Assembly (NCBI GenBank): GCA_000697335.1 | Contig: JNEM01006747.1 | Span: 1-48,677, forward strand | DNA from: Conidiobolus incongruus B7586 | Taxonomy: Eukaryota > Entomophthoromycota > Entomophthoromycetes > Entomophthorales > Conidiobolaceae | DNA: 48,677 nt | Direction: 5' to 3' | Shown: one piece after another, positions 10,969 to 21,188 of the stretch | How the letters are laid out: every line of letters starts with the position of its first letter | How positions within the stretch are numbered: position 1 is the stretch's first letter | Position numbers and translations under genes: made by a program | The notes under the pieces: generated by a model | Database searches by the model: none | Seen by the model: the letters and a program-made list of their open reading frames with translations, nothing else | Told to the model about the DNA's origin: nothing

Positions 10969-11370
10969 TTATTTACTTTCATCTAATAAAGCCAACTTTC
11001 TAGTATGTTTGTTGACTACTTGAAAAATATCGTCGATACTTAACTTTTCGGCATTGAGATTGAATTCTTTACCATCCTCTAAAATAAATAATATTAATAC
11101 TCAATTCTATTACATTATTATTTGGTTAACATTACTGAATTTAATGTAAATATTGGAAGGAGATTTTAAATCAGATTGAATTTTAGTTTCGACGTTACAT
11201 TGAGGATTTGTAGCTTCGCAAGCGGAATTGGCAACTCGACTTAAAAATAATCTAATTTCAATTATTAATTGAAGATCTAATTAAATTTGAATTAAAATTT
11301 ACCTAGCAGATTTGGAACTCTCATTGAAGGGGCAAAAGTTAATTTTAATTTTAGTAATATATTTCAACAT
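10969..11370 (-). CDS. MRPL44: Mitochondrial ribosomal protein mL53 (MRPL44 of yeast)
   Basis: Predicted 97 aa from three exons (11303-11370, 11136-11251, 10969-11078 in transcript order), all joins in phase. It starts LKYITKIKINFCPFNES, followed by ARLFLSRVAN, then IYIKFKDGKEF, and ends with NKHTRKLALLDESK. This is the same layout as yeast MRPL44/mL53 (short basic start, 'ARLFL', a beta strand with 'KDGKE', and a 'HTRKL' tail). mL53 is a structural protein of the mitochondrial large subunit. There is no cleavable presequence, which is usual for this small thioredoxin-like protein. It overlaps no other gene but leaves only 13 bases to the cyclin C stop, so the two transcripts' 3' UTRs must overlap. 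Confidence 0.85.
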
Positions 11371-12128
11371 CTTGTTAATAATTCAATATAAATAAATAGG
11401 TCTCTATTTTTAATATTAATGGATTTTTCTATAATTTATGATTTGATGATTTTGTTGAAATTATGGGATCTTCTTTCCTTTTCCAATTTCATTTTAACTA
11501 CAATCCAATTTTTTCAATAAAGAATAACTATTATTAACCTTGAAATAATAATAAAATTAAATCCTTAAAATTAAACAATAATTTATATGTTATATATAAT
11601 ATATAAAGATTTTCAAAGTTAAAATCATAACACAATTGTAATTGAATCTTTTACTTATTGGTCACCATTTAATAAATATCAATCCGTTCAAATTATGGAA
11701 AATATAATTTAGATGAAATCAGTTTTTATAATGTAATTGAAATAATTTTCATAAATTAGAGATCAATTCATATTTGATAAAAAGTGATTTATATATTTAA
11801 TGTTTTCAATCGTTTCATATATTTTTGGATATTTTTTGATAGGATTTGACAAATTTTTATGATTATTAATGGGTATATACATTAATCAAAGCAAAAGATA
11901 AATTCCATTATAAAGTTAAATTGTTTTATCAAATAAAAACGTCTCCATTTATTGAAATGATAATTTTTCAAAATCTAAAAGATTGTATATTTAGAGTACA
12001 TAATTATTGAATGGTTATTTATTATTATTAATGTTGATATACAAAGACATAATACATTATAAACACGGTGATTTGATGATTTTTTCAATCACGCAACGAT
12101 CGTGATAGATATTGGATAAAACACATGA
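11371..12128. other. Spacer between two minus-strand genes, no gene
   Basis: AT-rich sequence between the mL53 start and the 3' end of the PDK-type kinase. It holds the mL53 promoter; short C-rich patches near 11480-11520 are the only compositional change. No coding signal. Confidence 0.6.
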
Positions 12129-13376
12129 TCAAGGTTCTGATGAGTCACAATCGAAATCCATTCTCTCGGGCTGCGTTCCAAGTTTGGGAAGTTTAATATA
12201 CACGTCTGTACCCCATCCTGGTAGCGATACCAACTCCAAACTGCCGCCGAAATACTCAACAAAGGTTTTGCATAGGGGGAGACCGATACCGAGATCGTCC
12301 ACAGTGGGATTGTTGATGTTGGACATTTCGATCTTGGTAATGTGACGTTTCGTTTGAGAGAGCGCCTTCTTGTTGGAGTCGTTGGATTTGGCGAAGGACC
12401 ACAATTCGTCCATGGCGGTTGGGGGAATACCACCAGCTTGATCCGAAATGCGAAAGATCACTTCGTTTTGGCTTTCGCTCAACGTCACTTTGATCAATGA
12501 GGATGGATGCGAAATATCGGGGTTCTTGCCCATATTGTAGTAGGAAGCTCGGAATGTGTTCTTGAAGAGTTCAAAGAGAACGAATTCGATCTGATCGATG
12601 ACATATGCGAATTTCACAGTTGGATAACCGTCAAAGACAATTCTGGGCACGACTGGAGAGATTTGAAAGTCGCGATTGTCCAAATATGAGTGCGTTGCCT
12701 CGAGTGCTAGGGACGAGCACTTGTCAACCAAAGATCTAGCGTCACAAGCAATAGACACAATTCCAACCTGATTGTAATCATTATTAGACTTATTCGTCCA
12801 CTGATCCGTTAGCGCAACGTGCTGCTCGACCAAAACTCTCCTGGAAATTCTAGAGAATATACACTTCCTCATAAATTCGTCAATATCCGACTTCTTCATA
12901 TATCTCGAGGATTCTGACAGCCCTAGGGACAATTTCGGAATGACAGCAGAGTGTTCATTTAGCAGGTTAGACAACAGCTGACAAAATTCCATATTCTTGT
13001 CCAAATCGTCAATCTTTCTCACCTTCTTGAGTTCGTTAAAAGCCTTCCAATAAAGATTATAAACACCCTCAATATGAGGATTCGTTCCGATAATGAAAGG
13101 TAAATTCTGAAAGTCTCTAATTCTCCTCGCCAAACGAATAGGCAACTCCCTTCGGACGTAATTCGCACTCGTCAAAATTTTCTCTTGATTCAAGTTGCGA
13201 CCGAAGAAGATGAGTTGTCGCATAGTCAAAATGTTTAAATCTTGTTTGGCGTAAGTGTCGAGTACTCTATTGAAATAAAAATTCCGGGAGGGGTCTGCAT
13301 GCATGGAAAAATGAGCTTTCCCCAATTGCCACGTCTTAGGCAATTGTGTGGACCTTGGTTTGAGATATTGTAGCAT
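12129..13376 (-). CDS. Mitochondrial PDK/BCKDK-family protein kinase
   Basis: Intronless, 415 aa. The N-terminus (LQYLKPRSTQLPKTWQLGKA) is basic and looks like a matrix-targeting signal. Residues about 35-200 form the four-helix regulatory domain (TMRQLIFFGR, VRRELPIRLARRI, LPFIIGTNP). The C-terminal GHKL ATPase domain carries an N-box ELFKNTFRAS (269-278), the G1 box DQAGGIP (312-318), the G2 box GIGLP (363-367) and the closing GWGTDVYIKLPKLG. These kinases phosphorylate serines of pyruvate dehydrogenase E1-alpha, or of the branched-chain ketoacid dehydrogenase, and switch the complex off. Fungi carry two diverged copies (Pkp1/Pkp2). I cannot tell which copy this is. The absence of any intron contrasts with most neighbours. 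Confidence 0.92.
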   Translation of the reverse strand: MLQYLKPRSTQLPKTWQLGKAHFSMHADPSRNFYFNRVLDTYAKQDLNILTMRQLIFFGRNLNQEKILTSANYVRRELPIRLARRIRDFQNLPFIIGTNPHIEGVYNLYWKAFNELKKVRKIDDLDKNMEFCQLLSNLLNEHSAVIPKLSLGLSESSRYMKKSDIDEFMRKCIFSRISRRVLVEQHVALTDQWTNKSNNDYNQVGIVSIACDARSLVDKCSSLALEATHSYLDNRDFQISPVVPRIVFDGYPTVKFAYVIDQIEFVLFELFKNTFRASYYNMGKNPDISHPSSLIKVTLSESQNEVIFRISDQAGGIPPTAMDELWSFAKSNDSNKKALSQTKRHITKIEMSNINNPTVDDLGIGLPLCKTFVEYFGGSLELVSLPGWGTDVYIKLPKLGTQPERMDFDCDSSEP

Positions 13377-14298
13377 GTTTGTTAAAAATCTATTATTATG
13401 TATTTAGTTTGATGTTTGTATTAATTATAATATGTCAATTGTTAAAATGGTCAATTATTAAATTATTATAGCATTGATTATAATATAGGTAAAGTCAAGG
13501 AATCATCAAACTTCACTTCAGAAATCATATGAATTTATATCAATTTGATCTGACTGATAGATATGGAAAATATTGAGATCACAATACCATTTAAGGCCAC
13601 ATTTAAGTGACTTGGAATCACTAAAATCCAAAAAACATATGCATGAGCAATTTAAGTGAAGCAAAGGGAAATTATTGCAAAATTTCAATGTTCCTATTAT
13701 AGTAATTGAGTTGTCATTTTACATTTTATGAAATTTTAATTTATTTATTACAACTAGTGTTCATTTATTAAGAGGTGATTGGTGTGAGAGAAAAAGAAAT
13801 TTTGTTATCTTTGAAAAATGGATAATTGCTGGTTTTATTAAGTATTAGTTAAGATGACCAATTGATTTAATTCATTTAATAAGGGTCAATTTTAATGAGG
13901 TATTGGTCATTATTATCACAAACTATTAGATACTATCATACGAGATCTATAAGATAAACTCTTTTAAAATATATCATAACATTACTATCTGATATATATT
14001 CTATTTTATTCAAGAATATATTAAAATAGTATAGATAATTACTATCGATTGAAATTGATTAAGCAAAGGTCAAGTGTAGGTAATATTCAACAAATACTTG
14101 GATAAATTAATTATAAGTATTGCCTTAATAATAGCAATCTATTATTCAACATAAACAAGCATAAATATTAAATAACATGAATATTATGGATTGTGGATAT
14201 AATAAAACAATTGTGTATTACCCCATAGATACTCAAATGATCAAAATTTAAATATATTTCAAAATTATATTACATTATACAATGATTTATATTATCAC
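13377..14298. other. Intergenic region with a CCAAT element upstream of the kinase gene
   Basis: No coding signal. ATTGG (CCAAT on the minus strand) at 13778-13782 lies about 400 bases before the kinase ATG and is embedded in a GC-richer patch, GGTGATTGGTGTGAGAG, the likely HAP/CBC-binding promoter part. The rest, including the 3' flank of FAR11, is AT-rich. Confidence 0.4.
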
Positions 14299-17029
14299 TT
14301 AAATCATCAAAGGAGGCGAAGGTGGTCTCTTAATACCAGAATCAATCAAATTGGGATCGATGCAGTCGGTCGCATCCAAATCTTCCAAATCTTCTTCCCA
14401 ATCCTCCAATTCGTCTTCGTCTTCAGTGGTAGATACCGTCCAAAAGTCGGGATCGTTCAGGTGTAAATCGTCTGTCTCACTAAATACTTCTGACTCGAGC
14501 CAAGCATCGTAATTCTCCATAAAATCTTCATCCAGGTGGATTTGGTTGTAGTTGGGATGCTGCGACGTTGGCGATTGTATTAAATCGGTGACGCTAGGTT
14601 GACTGTGGAGGGAATTTAATACGTTGATACCGTATTCCCTTTTGTGGAATGTAACAATCAATTGTCTTAAATTATTCTGCTGAATTTCCGCATACTGGTC
14701 AATTTCCGATGGTAGTAACCAATCTTCCCTGAGGCCAGATCGGCAGGTAAGATAAATCATAGTAATTATTTTCATATTGGCTTGACGCCATTTGCGTCCC
14801 AAATAGGGGACTTGATGCTGAATCACTTTCAAAATGTATTTGTTGAGTATTGGATGAGAGATTTTGAGACCTCGTTTTAAAATTGCAGAGGATTTGAACT
14901 GAATTAATAACAAAAGACGAGATAATTTCTTTTTACACAATTTGTTTAAGATCCTAAAGAAGTTAATAGCTGTGAAGAGATTGCGACCTCTGCCCAACAA
15001 TACTTCTTTAGGATCGTTAGGATTCGACACAGATTTCAACTGGGACGTATCTGAATTCAAATTGGGAATAAGAGATCTAAAGAATCCCATATTGTCGCAT
15101 TCGTTACGTACTGATACTAAAGTGGTGAAATCTTGTAATCCATACATCTTCAAAATTAATAGAATGGCATTTGTGTCGACTAGTAATGTACACCAATATT
15201 CGTATCTGAGAATGTGACTAGCTTTGAATTGTTTTAGAATGAGTAGCAAAATAGCTGAGACGCTTTTGGCTACAATTTCTTTGTGTCGAATATCGTCTAC
15301 TTCTTCGACAGACAAGTGTGAAGGTGTAGTTTCGACAACCGATACGGTTGTACCATCGTTAGAATTGTTGGATTCGTTAGGTTTGCTATTGGGTATCGTA
15401 GCTAACAGCAGTTTCAACAAAATGACTACAATACTGTGAGCATCTGGTAAGATTGCTTTATATAAAGCTTCAATCCTGTCCAATTGAGCTTGATATTTAG
15501 AATCCTTAGAATTTTGCCTTTGCAATGGTGATTCTCCTAAATTTTGATTCTTATTGCTAGTATTAGAAGATTCTTGTTCTTTAATGATTTGTAAATGACC
15601 TAAAGAAAATATTAAATGTTTGTCATATAAGTCGATAGCTTCCTGAATTGGTTTAGGAACTTTTGGCGATTTGGAACTTGTGGGGAAAATGAAGGGAGTT
15701 GGGGTGGGTACTATGGAACTGGAGTAGAATGATCCAATACTCATGTTGGGAATATTTGCAATATTGGGCATTGAAGGTCTTGGGCCATCTCCAACCCATT
15801 TCGTATTAGTGACGGCTGCCTTTAAAAATGGATCGGATTTGTGTGTACTGAAGGATGTGGGATACTTGTGCATTATTTCCCAATGGTAGAGATTGTACTC
15901 TTCAGGATTTACTTTGATCAAAGGTTCAGGAGTTGTGCTGGGTGGTAGACCGTGACGAATACGATTGTAGTTTGTTAGTTCTTTGATAGAATTAAAGTCG
16001 CCATTGATAGTCATTAGCACTTTCCAAAGTAATAATAATACTTTTTTAATAGGATAGCCTTTAAAACTTTTTTCTTTAAGTTTAGCAACTAACCCAAATA
16101 GAAATTGGGGTAATGAAGGTTCCAAATTAGCTATAATCAGATTATAATATAGTTAATAATTATAGTATATTTAATTATTTTAAATTTACCTAATTCGATA
16201 TCAAAGTCATCGTTAGAATTGCGATTTATTTCGATATACAAATATAATAAACTCAGCATTAAGCCAATTTCTATATTTACTTCACTCATTTTGTTAATAT
16301 CTACATTGGAACCTGTCCAATAAGTTCTAAGACATATAAATCAGTTATAATAATTGATTATTTAAAATGAGTACATACTGAGCCAAAGTATCATGAGTGC
16401 CACATGCAATTTTCAACCCTGAATAATAGTAATGAATTGCATTCAACTTTCTTAAGTGTTTATTGTTGTGGATCAACATATTCAAATGATCCTGACTAGA
16501 TTTCCTCTGTTCAAATTGGCCCTGCGCCAAGTATAACAGACACATTGACGCTTTAAACCTATTGGTTCTATCCGAAGTTTCCAAAGTTTCTAACCAAATT
16601 TCTATTTCGGAATGTCTGTCCTCTATTTTAAAACGTTCCCAATCTAAAATTATATTAATTATAAAAATTAAATTTGATCTACATATAAATACCGTTAGTA
16701 TTCTCTTGAAAATAGTTCTTAGCTTCCAAATGTCTAGGAATTTCTGTATAACTATAAAATTCGTTAATTTCATTTGGTAAATCTAAATATGTTTCGTAGT
16801 CCATATGAAATCCTTGTTCCTGGTAGTGACTTTTGGACGTGGTCTGATGTTGTTTGATTAGCTTTTTTAATTGACCTAATGTGAGAGAGTCGTGAGGGTT
16901 TATCACACGTTCGTCCTGATTATCCTCGCTTGACCAAGTATTAGGAGATTTTTCACCGTTCGAGGCTTGACTGTCGGGTTGGATTTCACTTAGCTTGGTT
17001 TCGGACTTATTAGGATTTGGTGTATTCAT
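14299..17029 (-). CDS. FAR11: FAR11/STRIP-family STRIPAK subunit (N1221 and DUF3402 domains)
   Basis: Predicted 856 aa from four exons: 16693-17029, 16379-16643, 16190-16326, 14299-16130; phases agree. The first ~90 residues are a disordered Ser/Asn/Gln-rich leader. Residues about 95-370 match the N1221 domain (FHMDYETYLDLPNEINEFY, WERFKIEDRHSEIEIWLETL, FKGYPIKKVLLLLWKVLM). The second half matches DUF3402: LLGRGRNLFTAINFFRILNKL, SSAILKRGLKISHPILNKYI, and the highly conserved HQVPYLGRKWRQANMKIIT, as in mammalian STRIP1/2 and yeast Far11. A strongly acidic tail follows (TTEDEDELEDWEEDLEDLD). STRIP/Far11 is a scaffold of the PP2A-STRIPAK complex, which controls mating arrest, septation, hyphal fusion and TORC2 signalling in fungi. 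It acts on the ER or nuclear envelope in several species. Confidence 0.9.
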
Positions 17030-17737
17030 TTTGTGCAGTTATTAATTATGTTTTAGTTATTAAATAATTTATTTTATGACTTGATTTTATCTGAGATTTA
17101 ATTATTATCATTGATTAATCAATTATGGGATTATTATCTAATAATTAAAATTAAGGTCTAAACTTATATTCTAAAATATTTAATTTCTTAATTCTAAATT
17201 TCTAAATTTCTACATTTCTAAGTTTCTAATAGTATGTTTTGAATATACTACCATTGTATATTTACACTTTAATAAGCTTATGATTTGATTAAGGTTAACT
17301 GATAAAAAATTATATTTTGATTAAATTTGGATAACTCAATATCAATTATTCAGCTATTTAATATAGGTAAATTCTGAAAAATGCCAAAATTTTCAAAAGA
17401 TTAAGTCAATAGATTATATATATTATTAATATAGCCAATTGATAAAAATAAAGACTAATGATGATATTTCTTTTGGATATATATCAATTTTTTTGAAAAA
17501 TATTGGTATTTCGATTATTAAATGATTTAGCTTTGTATCAATATTAACCACTTTAAAATCTGGGATGTATACGTAATGAAATATGATTAAAAATTGAGAT
17601 AAATAGATATTTCAATATTTTATATGAAAAGATAGGCATTAATATTAAAATTTAATAACCAATTTAAATTAACATCTATAGTAGTAATATTTGATTAAAT
17701 TTTAAAGTGTCTAACAAATTAAAATATATAAATCGAT
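17030..17737. other. AT-rich spacer, FAR11 promoter side
   Basis: No gene seen. It lies between the FAR11 start and the SNARE gene's 3' end, both on the minus strand. A short degenerate tandem repeat is listed separately. Confidence 0.6.
17192..17228. repeat. Degenerate 9-bp tandem repeat (TTCTAAATT-like)
   Basis: About four imperfect copies of a TTCTAAATT-type unit in a row (variants with 'TAC' and 'AAG'). It lies about 165 bases upstream of the FAR11 start codon. A simple slippage repeat is the plain explanation. Confidence 0.6.
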
Positions 17738-18724
17738 CTACGTAAATAATAATATTAATACTAAAAATAATAAAACCATAGTTAATATAGTAATTATAAT
17801 AGACGATTTGACGTCTAGATCAATAGGTTAATACTGAAGACCAGATAAAATCATTATAAATTACCATTTAATTTTGCTAATATTACTTTGAATTTCATTT
17901 GAGCGCTCCTCAACTTCAATTGAGTTTTTATCTATTTGTGTATCCATTTCATCTAATAAGCTATTTTATAAAAAATGTATATTTAGAAAATTTTATATAA
18001 TATATAAAATTTAAATTATTACACTTGGTGATCCGATACTTCTTGATTAATCGTTGAAGCTATAGATTTTAAATTATTAACAGTATTAAATATGTTGTCT
18101 AATCCCATATCTTGATTTTGAAAGATTATCTAAAATAAAATGAATTAATATTATTACCTGAAAGTTGTTGGTTATTGAACTACTGTTTGTTCATCCGCTA
18201 ATTCATGTTGATTATTCTCTACAGGCTCCATACTGATAGAATAACTTGACTAAATGAAATTATTAATATAAATAACAAAATATTCACAAAATTAATTACG
18301 TCAACATTTCTGTCGGAAATAGCTTGTTCTATCAACTCCCTATCAGTTACAGTATTTTTCAGTTCTTTTATCCCCAATTTCACTTTTTCGACGTATTGCA
18401 ATCTCTCTTGAACTTGACCTGGAGTCAAATCAAATTTCGTTGGGTTAGTCTGTATCATTTTTACACTTTCCGTCAAATCCCCAACAGTTTCTTCCAAATA
18501 TTTGACAATTTCGAGTTCCTCAGCTGTGGTTTTTTGGAATTCTTCACTTTCGAGACTGTTCATCCGTTTTAGAAGACGGTTCCAACTTGAGAATAGATTG
18601 TTGAGATTTTTTAGAATCTTGAATTTCTCTACAATTATTATAGGTTGAAAAATTAATACACAAAGGTTAATAGGCTATTTTTGGGAAAATATTACTCTTT
18701 CACTAAATTATAGGAATCTTCCAT
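17738..18724 (-). CDS. TLG1: Syntaxin-6/Tlg1-like Qc-SNARE
   Basis: Multi-exon gene of roughly 215-230 aa starting MEDSYNLVKE. Residues to ~105 match the syntaxin-6 N-terminal three-helix domain (NLFSSWNRLL, IQTNPTKFDL, ELKNTVTDRE). A short linker leads to the SNARE motif (GLDNIFNTVNNLKSIAST, then VLLDEMDTQIDK) and a C-terminal hydrophobic anchor (SSIIITILTMVLLFLVLILL) ending at the TAG at 17738-17740. Tlg1/syntaxin 6 mediates fusion of endosome-derived vesicles with the trans-Golgi. Aligned with syntaxin 6 without gaps, the zero-layer position is His (CAC at 18028-18030), not Gln. The last splice is uncertain: only a donor at 17886 with the acceptor at 17815 keeps the anchor in frame, which shortens the end of the SNARE helix by about seven residues; the donor at 17864 would give a stop. 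The gene is divergent from CDC6. Confidence 0.8.
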
Positions 18725-18925
18725 TTTAAATTTTTTTAAATTTTTTTTTAAAATTAAAACAAACTCAAGTGTAAATATTCGGGAATTAAAGTCACATTTA
18801 TTAAATTGAATATAACCAAATTCAAAATCCCATAAATAGTTATTTATAAATTGTGGTTATAAATTAAATTTCAATTTGGTGAAATGGATATATATGTATC
18901 AAATATCTTAATATTTTAAAACATT
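18725..18925. promoter_or_regulatory. Shared divergent promoter of the SNARE gene and CDC6
   Basis: 201 bases separate two divergent start codons, so this segment must hold both promoters. It is AT-rich with T/A tracts. I see no clear MCB-type (ACGCGT) element that would mark G1/S control of CDC6. Confidence 0.5.
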
Positions 18926-20287
18926 ATGACTGAATTATATACCCAATTAAAATATAAACTTAACACACCGTGTTCAGAATTAGTTGGAAGGTCTAAAGAA
19001 CGCGAAACAGTTCAAAATTATTTCAAAACTTATTTTGAAACTGGTAAACAGACTTCAAGTCTCTACATTTCCGGTAACCCCGGTACGGGTAAAACTGCTC
19101 TGATTCAAGAATTTATCAATCGATACCAAGATTCCGATGATAGTATTCAATCTATCAAGAAGAGGAAGCTGGAGGCCTCAAAATTTGGCGATAGGATTTA
19201 TTATTTAAATTGTACAAGCTTGAACTCACCAAAGTTGATTTATTCTAAATTAGTTAAAATGATATTTGGTTCCACTAATACTAAAATTAAAGATGACAAG
19301 ATTAACTTTGAAAATTTGGTTTTTAATGCTAATAATAATGATCATAATACTAAGAAAAATAGATCAATTAAGTAAGTTACTAGTGATATATTGGCTAGTC
19401 ATCAGATTATATTAATTTATCTTTAGTTTAATTATATTAGACGAAATTGATCAGCTCCTAACGCGAGGGGACAATCACGAAGAGCTACACCAGTTAATCG
19501 AATGGACATTTTTAAAAAATTCCAACTTGAGTTTAATAGGTATTTCGAATACTTTAAACTTGTTAGAAAGATTCTTGCCAAAATTGAAGGCGAAGGGTTA
19601 CGAACCCGAATGTATTAATTTTCTACCATATAATGCCAGTGAATTAGCAGAAATTTTGAAGTTTAAATGTAAGGATGTCAAGTTTGAAGATACCAAAACT
19701 AAAGAATTGGTGCCTTTAATCCAGAGTACTACGATTGAATTTTGTGCGAGAAAGGTAGCCTCTTCGACTGGTGATTTAAGGAGAGCTATTGACTTAACTA
19801 TTCAAACTATTGATTGTGCTTTGGAAGAATATTCTAAAACTGATAAATCTGAATATATCCCAATTACTGTGAGTCATGCACTTCAGGTGACAAAACAAAT
19901 GAATCAAGACACATCATCCTGTAAATTAAAAGATCTCAATATATCACAACAATTGATTTTATGCTCAGTATTACACTTAATCAAATCCAATCAGATATTA
20001 AAATTTGAAGATGTAAGACAATTCAATCATATCAAATAACATTTATTAATCTATTTTTTAGATATATGACAAATACTGCGATCTATGCGATGAATCTGAA
20101 CTATTCCATCCAATCAGTCAAACTGAATATCAGGACTGTATTACGAATTTAGAGTCCATTGGATGCGTATCTGTAACAAAGAAAAAAGTGAAAAAATCCA
20201 GTTTAATCGTCATCAATTTATTGAGTATGGAATCAGATATTGTCAATTGTATCAAATCTAATCCTGAAGTGAATGATTTGTTACCAA

Positions 20288-20292
<5 letters not shown>
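18926..20292 (+). CDS. CDC6: Cdc6 replication licensing ATPase
   Basis: Predicted 420 aa from three exons (18926-19371, 19427-20012, 20062-20292), all in phase. After a very short leader comes SELVGRSKERETVQNYF, the typical Cdc6/Orc1 AAA+ start. The Walker A motif is SGNPGTGKTAL (about residues 49-59) and Walker B is LIILDEIDQL at the second exon. Sensor 1 is LIGISNTLNLLER, and the lid contains FCARKVASSTGDLRRAIDL with the sensor-2 arginine. The third exon encodes the winged-helix domain (ELFHPISQTEYQDCITNLESIG). Cdc6 binds ORC at origins and loads Mcm2-7 in G1. LVGR at the start with Cdc6-like spacing favours Cdc6 over Orc1, which would carry a BAH domain. The usual CDK-regulated N-terminal tail is almost missing: about 16 residues before the SELVGR core, with a single TP site. 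Confidence 0.88.

Positions 20293-20294
<2 letters not shown>

Positions 20295-20325
<31 letters not shown>
20295..20325. repeat. (AT)n microsatellite at the CDC6 3' end
   Basis: An uninterrupted AT dinucleotide run starting three bases after the CDC6 stop codon. It lies in the 79-base spacer between the CDC6 stop and the opposing GFA-domain gene's stop, so it sits in both 3' UTRs. Confidence 0.9.
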
Positions 20326-20327
<2 letters not shown>

Positions 20328-20371
20328 AATTTTAAAATAAATGAATAGATTTATTGAATGATAATACTGAA

Positions 20372-21188
20372 TTATTGGACCCAGTAACCGTTATTCTTAT
20401 GCCAATCTTCAATGGAAGATTCGGGATATTTTTCATATAGGAGATCTTTATCGCTAGCTTTGACATCGGTTGTCCATGAAGCTTTCGAGCCTAACATCAT
20501 ATGTACAACCTGTTCGGGTTTGGGTAAAGGTGTATCAATTGCACTCGAAAAGGGATACACCTAAATAAATGTTAGTGTATTCTATTATTGGAAAGAATGC
20601 TATTTGATTTACTGAATCAGCATATTTTTCATCTATATATTATATAATGATTAATATTAAATCATTTGTTTTTTTGTACGAAATTACCATAAGCCCACAA
20701 ATTAGAAGAGCAATTGGAGCAAAAATATCTGACGTTACCACTTCAAAGCATTACTAATAATTTCAATTGATGTGGATATGATATTTACCATAATTGATGC
20801 TCAGATTCTGGAGCTTCTCGATTAATAACAGCTTGATAAGTTCTACAACATTTAAATATTAATCTTAATAATTCTTCATTTAATGGTACTCTATTACGAA
20901 ATGGGACAATCTTCACGAGTAACTTTTAAAGTAGATTTCTATCAAATAGAATGAATTTATAATCCATGTTAGTAATAATTAATTATATATTACCACTCCC
21001 ATAATATTGGTACCAAAAGGAGCTCCCGATCCAATTTTTCTACAGATTGAACTAATTCAAGATATTAATCTTTGTTTATTAATATGATCTATTATTTATT
21101 ACCAGTAGCATCTAATGAATGGTACAGGTGTATGAGATTCTACTTCAAATTGAATCTTATTACAGTGACAGCTTCCTAGCAATTTCAT
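20372..21188 (-). CDS. GFA/CENP-V-domain zinc protein
   Basis: About 167 aa from seven short exons. The start MKLLGSCHCNKIQFEVES gives the first zinc Cys pair (CHC); the next exons give RCYCSICRKIGSGAPFGTN, then GNVRYFCSNCSSNLWAY. This is the C-x-C...C-x-x-C...C-x-x-C zinc layout of the glutathione-dependent formaldehyde-activating (GFA)/CENP-V fold. The C-terminal part (AIDTPLPKPEQVVHMMLGS, YPESSIEDWH) matches fungal members of this family. The biochemical role of most members is not established, and the name should not be read as proof of formaldehyde metabolism. One intron must end at an AAG acceptor (...GCTTTGAAG) to keep frame; the more usual CAG twelve bases later would create a stop. 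Convergent with CDC6. Confidence 0.82.
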
